64,000 bases of DNA from Microlunatus panaciterrae (GTDB taxonomy: Bacteria > Actinomycetota > Actinomycetes > Propionibacteriales > Propionibacteriaceae), in assembly GCF_016907535.1 (NCBI RefSeq), contig NZ_JAFBCF010000001.1, forward strand, positions 3,844,001 to 3,908,000, read 5' to 3'. This document shows positions 61,643-64,000 of the stretch, in pieces. The notes beneath the pieces are model-generated. The model was not told the origin of the DNA and did not search any database. It saw only the letters and a program-made list of their open reading frames with translations. A program made the position numbers and the translations under genes. The first letter of the stretch is position 1. The number at the start of each line of letters is the position of its first letter.

Positions 61643-62899
61643 TCAGCTGGTCGGGTCCGGCGCCTCCGTCGGCGCGAGGTAGGCCGCCTCGCCGATCTCA
61701 GAGACTCCGGTGAGGTAGCCACGGACGGAACTGAGCAGTGGCTGATCACCGTCGAGCTCGACCCGGAGGAACTGGGTCTCCAGCGGGGCGAAGACGTGCA
61801 GCCTGCGGTGTCCGATGGTCATTCCCGAGCACAGGGTGGTCCGGTCGGTCAACACCCGATGGCCACTCACCCGCTGGCCGCCGGAGTGGTCCTCCGCGAG
61901 CTCGAGATGGTCCAGCCTGACCGGTCTGCCGAAGTCGACCAGCCAGGCATCGCCGTCCGGCGTGACGGTGGCCTCCATCGGGTCGGAGAAGCGTCGGTCC
62001 AGCTCAGCCCGCCACTCGTGCAGCCGCGCCACGTCCTCGTTGGGGATCAGGCCGCGGTTGTCCGGGGGAGCATTGAGCAGCAGGTTGGCGCCCATCCCGA
62101 CCGAGTGGTAGTAGATCGACAGCAGGTGGTCCAGCTCCTTGGGCTCGTCGTGCTCGGCCCAGAACCAACCGCGTCGCAGTGATACGTCACACTCGGGCGG
62201 CAGGTAGAGGGCGGTATCCAGGCTCACGGTCTCGACGGTGTACTGGCTGAAGTCCGTCCGGTCGACCACGTAGCGGACCGGGTCAGCCGCGAGTCCATCC
62301 TCGTTGCCCACCCAGCGGATCGTGGGCCGACCCATGTTGAACACCATTGCCTGTGGTTGCAGCTCGTCGATGAGCGCCGAGATCGCCGACCAGTCGTACT
62401 CGCGGCCCTGGGACCCGGCGCCGTCGAACCACAGCTCGACGAGTGGTCCGTAGTTGCTGCAGAGCTCGCGCAGCTGGGCCAGATAGAACCGGTCGTACGC
62501 CTCGGCGTCCGGGTAGCACTCCGCGTTGCGGTCCCAGGGCGACAGGTAGAGGCCCAGCGGGAGCTGCTCGGCGGCACAGGCCTCGGCGACCTCGCGCACG
62601 ACGTCGCCTTGGCCGTCTCGCCAGGGCGACGAGGCGACCGAGTAGTCGGTGGTGGCGGTCGGCCACAGGCAGAAGCCGTCGTGATGCTTGGCCGTCAGGA
62701 TGAAATAGCGCGCTCCCGCCTCGCGTGCGGTGCGTACCCACTGCCGGGCGTCCAGCTCCACTGGGTCGAACGATGATGCGGGCAGGGTGCCGTCGCTCCA
62801 CTCCAGGCCATGGAAGGTGTTGAGGCCGAAGTGGCAGAAGAAGCCGAGCTCGAGCTGTTGCCAGGCCAGCTGGCCGGCGGACGGGGCGATCAAGGTCAC
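61643..62899 (-). CDS. GH29 alpha-L-fucosidase
   Basis: 418-residue glycosidase without signal peptide. FFCHFGLNTFHGLEWSDG opens the barrel, RYFILTAKHHDGFCLWPT carries the conserved His pair, LGLYLSPWDRN follows, and the nucleophile aspartate is in VELWFDGAG. After the barrel, about 90 residues (LDHLELAEDHSGGQRVSGH...) form a carbohydrate-binding-like beta-sandwich. The general acid is less certain in GH29 from sequence. GTG 62899 is chosen; TAGGGT 8 nt upstream suggests leaderless expression. Divergent from HMG-CoA lyase. Confidence 0.88.
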   Translation of the reverse strand: MTLIAPSAGQLAWQQLELGFFCHFGLNTFHGLEWSDGTLPASSFDPVELDARQWVRTAREAGARYFILTAKHHDGFCLWPTATTDYSVASSPWRDGQGDVVREVAEACAAEQLPLGLYLSPWDRNAECYPDAEAYDRFYLAQLRELCSNYGPLVELWFDGAGSQGREYDWSAISALIDELQPQAMVFNMGRPTIRWVGNEDGLAADPVRYVVDRTDFSQYTVETVSLDTALYLPPECDVSLRRGWFWAEHDEPKELDHLLSIYYHSVGMGANLLLNAPPDNRGLIPNEDVARLHEWRAELDRRFSDPMEATVTPDGDAWLVDFGRPVRLDHLELAEDHSGGQRVSGHRVLTDRTTLCSGMTIGHRRLHVFAPLETQFLRVELDGDQPLLSSVRGYLTGVSEIGEAAYLAPTEAPDPTS

Positions 62900-62980
62900 G
62901 GCATCCGACCCTAGCGGACCACCTGGTGCCGGCCACGAAGACGGCCGTATCCGCAACGGGTGGGGACTACAGTCAGGGGC

Positions 62981-63922
62981 ATGGCGACGTTCCCCGATCC
63001 TCACGGCCTCGACGGCCTGCCGGATCGGGTGAGCGTCTACGAGGTCGGCGCCCGCGATGGGCTGCAGGCGGAGAGTGCCGTCGTCGCCACCGCGACCAAG
63101 ATCGAGTTCATCCAGCGGTTGGAGCGCGCCGGGCTGCGGGCCATCGAGGCGACCAGCTTCGTCTCACCTAGCTGGGTGCCCCAGCTGGCAGACGCGGCGG
63201 ACGTGCTCACAGGCCTGGAGCGACACCCGGGCGTCCGCTATCCGGTGCTCGTCCCCAACCTGCGCGGGCTGGAGCGAGCCGTCGCCGCCGGCGCCGAGGA
63301 GATCGCAGTGTTTGTCAGCGCTACCGAGGCGTTCGCCAGGGCCAACCTGGCCAGCACCCTCGACGAGGCGGTACGGACGGCTGCCGGGGTCGTGCAGCAG
63401 GCCGGGGCTGCCGGCCTCGGTGTCCGGGGCTATGTCTCGATGTGCTTCGGTGACCCCTGGGAGGGCCGGGTGGACGCTGCGGTGCCGGCCGGCGTGGCCG
63501 CCCGGCTGGTCGAGCTGGGCTGTCGGACCGTCAGTCTCGGAGACACGATCGGGGTCGCCACCCCGGGACACGTCCACGCGGTTCTCCACGCGGTGCGTGA
63601 CCAGGGCGTTGGGCTGGACCGGGTGGCCCTGCACTTCCATGACACCTACGGTCAGGCGCTGGCCAACGTTCTCGCCGGGCTGCAGGCAGGGGTGACCGAG
63701 TTCGACTCCTCTGCCGGTGGTCTGGGCGGCTGCCCGTACGCCAAGTCGGCGACCGGCAACCTGGCCACCGAGGATCTGGTCTGGATGCTGCACGGGTTGG
63801 GGATCGCCACCGGCGTCGACCTGGACCTCCTACTGCGGACCAGCGTCTGGATGGCCGACCAGCTCGGACGACCGGCGCCCTCGCGGGTGGTGGCCGCACT
63901 GGGGCGCCCGCAGGGCCTCTGA
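62981..63922 (+). CDS. Hydroxymethylglutaryl-CoA lyase
   Basis: Cleaves HMG-CoA to acetyl-CoA and acetoacetate, typically in leucine breakdown. 313 residues: TIM barrel beginning with VSVYEVGARDGLQAES (catalytic Arg-Asp), IEATSFVSPSWVPQLAD, LHFHDTYGQALANV (metal-binding His-x-His), and the flexible loop with the catalytic cysteine in GGLGGCPYAKSATGNLATED. ATG 62981 lies 7 nt after TACAGT, a likely leaderless -10. No other leucine-pathway gene is visible in the window. Confidence 0.93.
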   Translation: MATFPDPHGLDGLPDRVSVYEVGARDGLQAESAVVATATKIEFIQRLERAGLRAIEATSFVSPSWVPQLADAADVLTGLERHPGVRYPVLVPNLRGLERAVAAGAEEIAVFVSATEAFARANLASTLDEAVRTAAGVVQQAGAAGLGVRGYVSMCFGDPWEGRVDAAVPAGVAARLVELGCRTVSLGDTIGVATPGHVHAVLHAVRDQGVGLDRVALHFHDTYGQALANVLAGLQAGVTEFDSSAGGLGGCPYAKSATGNLATEDLVWMLHGLGIATGVDLDLLLRTSVWMADQLGRPAPSRVVAALGRPQGL

Positions 63923-64000
63923 AGGCCCTCCGTCCGGTCCCTGCCGGTGCGCTAGGTTCGTCGGAGGACCAGTTCGTCGGACGATCAGGGAGAGGAGGCC
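63923..64000 (+). other. Window end; ribosome binding site of a gene beyond the edge
   Basis: The last bases, GGGAGAGGAGG, form a strong Shine-Dalgarno, so a plus-strand start codon probably lies just past the window. Confidence 0.45.

Overview
The window is GC-rich DNA from an actinobacterium. The core gene order ftsK-rimO-pgsA-cinA-clgR ... DUF3046-recA-recX ... miaB ... miaA-dapF-hflX ... lexA-nrdR, with sthA nearby, matches the segment around Rv2748c to Rv2713 of Mycobacterium tuberculosis. A class II (B12-dependent) ribonucleotide reductase, an RNase Y and several plant-glycan hydrolases suggest a soil member of the Propionibacteriales (Microlunatus or Friedmanniella type). That placement is inference; no rRNA or tRNA gene is present to test it.

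Layout. 1-5.6 kb: an operon-like run ftsK (5' end outside the window), rimO, pgsA, cinA, clgR. 5.6-12.2 kb: the large helicase lhr, divergent from an EamA exporter, then an alpha/beta hydrolase. 12.3-17.9 kb: DUF3046, recA, recX, a long leader, rny and a class V aminotransferase. 17.9-24.2 kb: a deazaflavin-type reductase with a ClC transporter, a divergent MarR, and a gluABCD-type amino acid importer. 24.3-31.9 kb: an aldose epimerase, miaB, ferritin, an orphan antitoxin-like gene, miaA, dapF, an SDR and hflX. 32.2-37.4 kb: a DinG-type helicase, sthA, and lexA divergent from an SOS-controlled small membrane protein. 37.4-47.1 kb: an accessory block separating that pair from nrdR-nrdJ. It holds a LacI regulator, a GH127 beta-L-arabinofuranosidase with a sugar importer, a small-molecule kinase, an NmrA-type oxidoreductase, an RDD protein and a DUF2752 protein. 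48-51.5 kb: nrdR and nrdJ. 51.5-64 kb: GNAT, a GH36 glycosidase, PEP synthase, a DinB-family protein, an Acg-type nitroreductase, PrsW, an AEC carrier, a GH29 fucosidase and HMG-CoA lyase.

The main theme is DNA-damage control. lexA, recA and the small membrane gene beside lexA each carry LexA boxes together with a RecA-NDp (PafBC-type) promoter. The same promoter architecture (TTGTCRGTG, 8-base spacer, TAnnnT) is readable at the DinB-family gene and, less exactly, on both sides of the lhr/eamA divergent region. A second theme is sugar scavenging: GH127, GH36, GH29, aldose epimerase, and an ABC importer with no ATPase gene of its own.

Non-coding structure of note: an array of related palindromic units at about 54-nt spacing before nrdR (47185-47560); an NrdR box at the nrdR start site followed by DnaA-box-like sites; three intergenic arrays of one GACAGGCTCAGG-type palindromic repeat; a perfect 12-bp-arm hairpin between gluB and gluC; and a roughly 230-nt leader in front of rny with alternative pairings. 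Many genes have a -10 element 6-10 nt before the start codon, suggesting leaderless transcripts.
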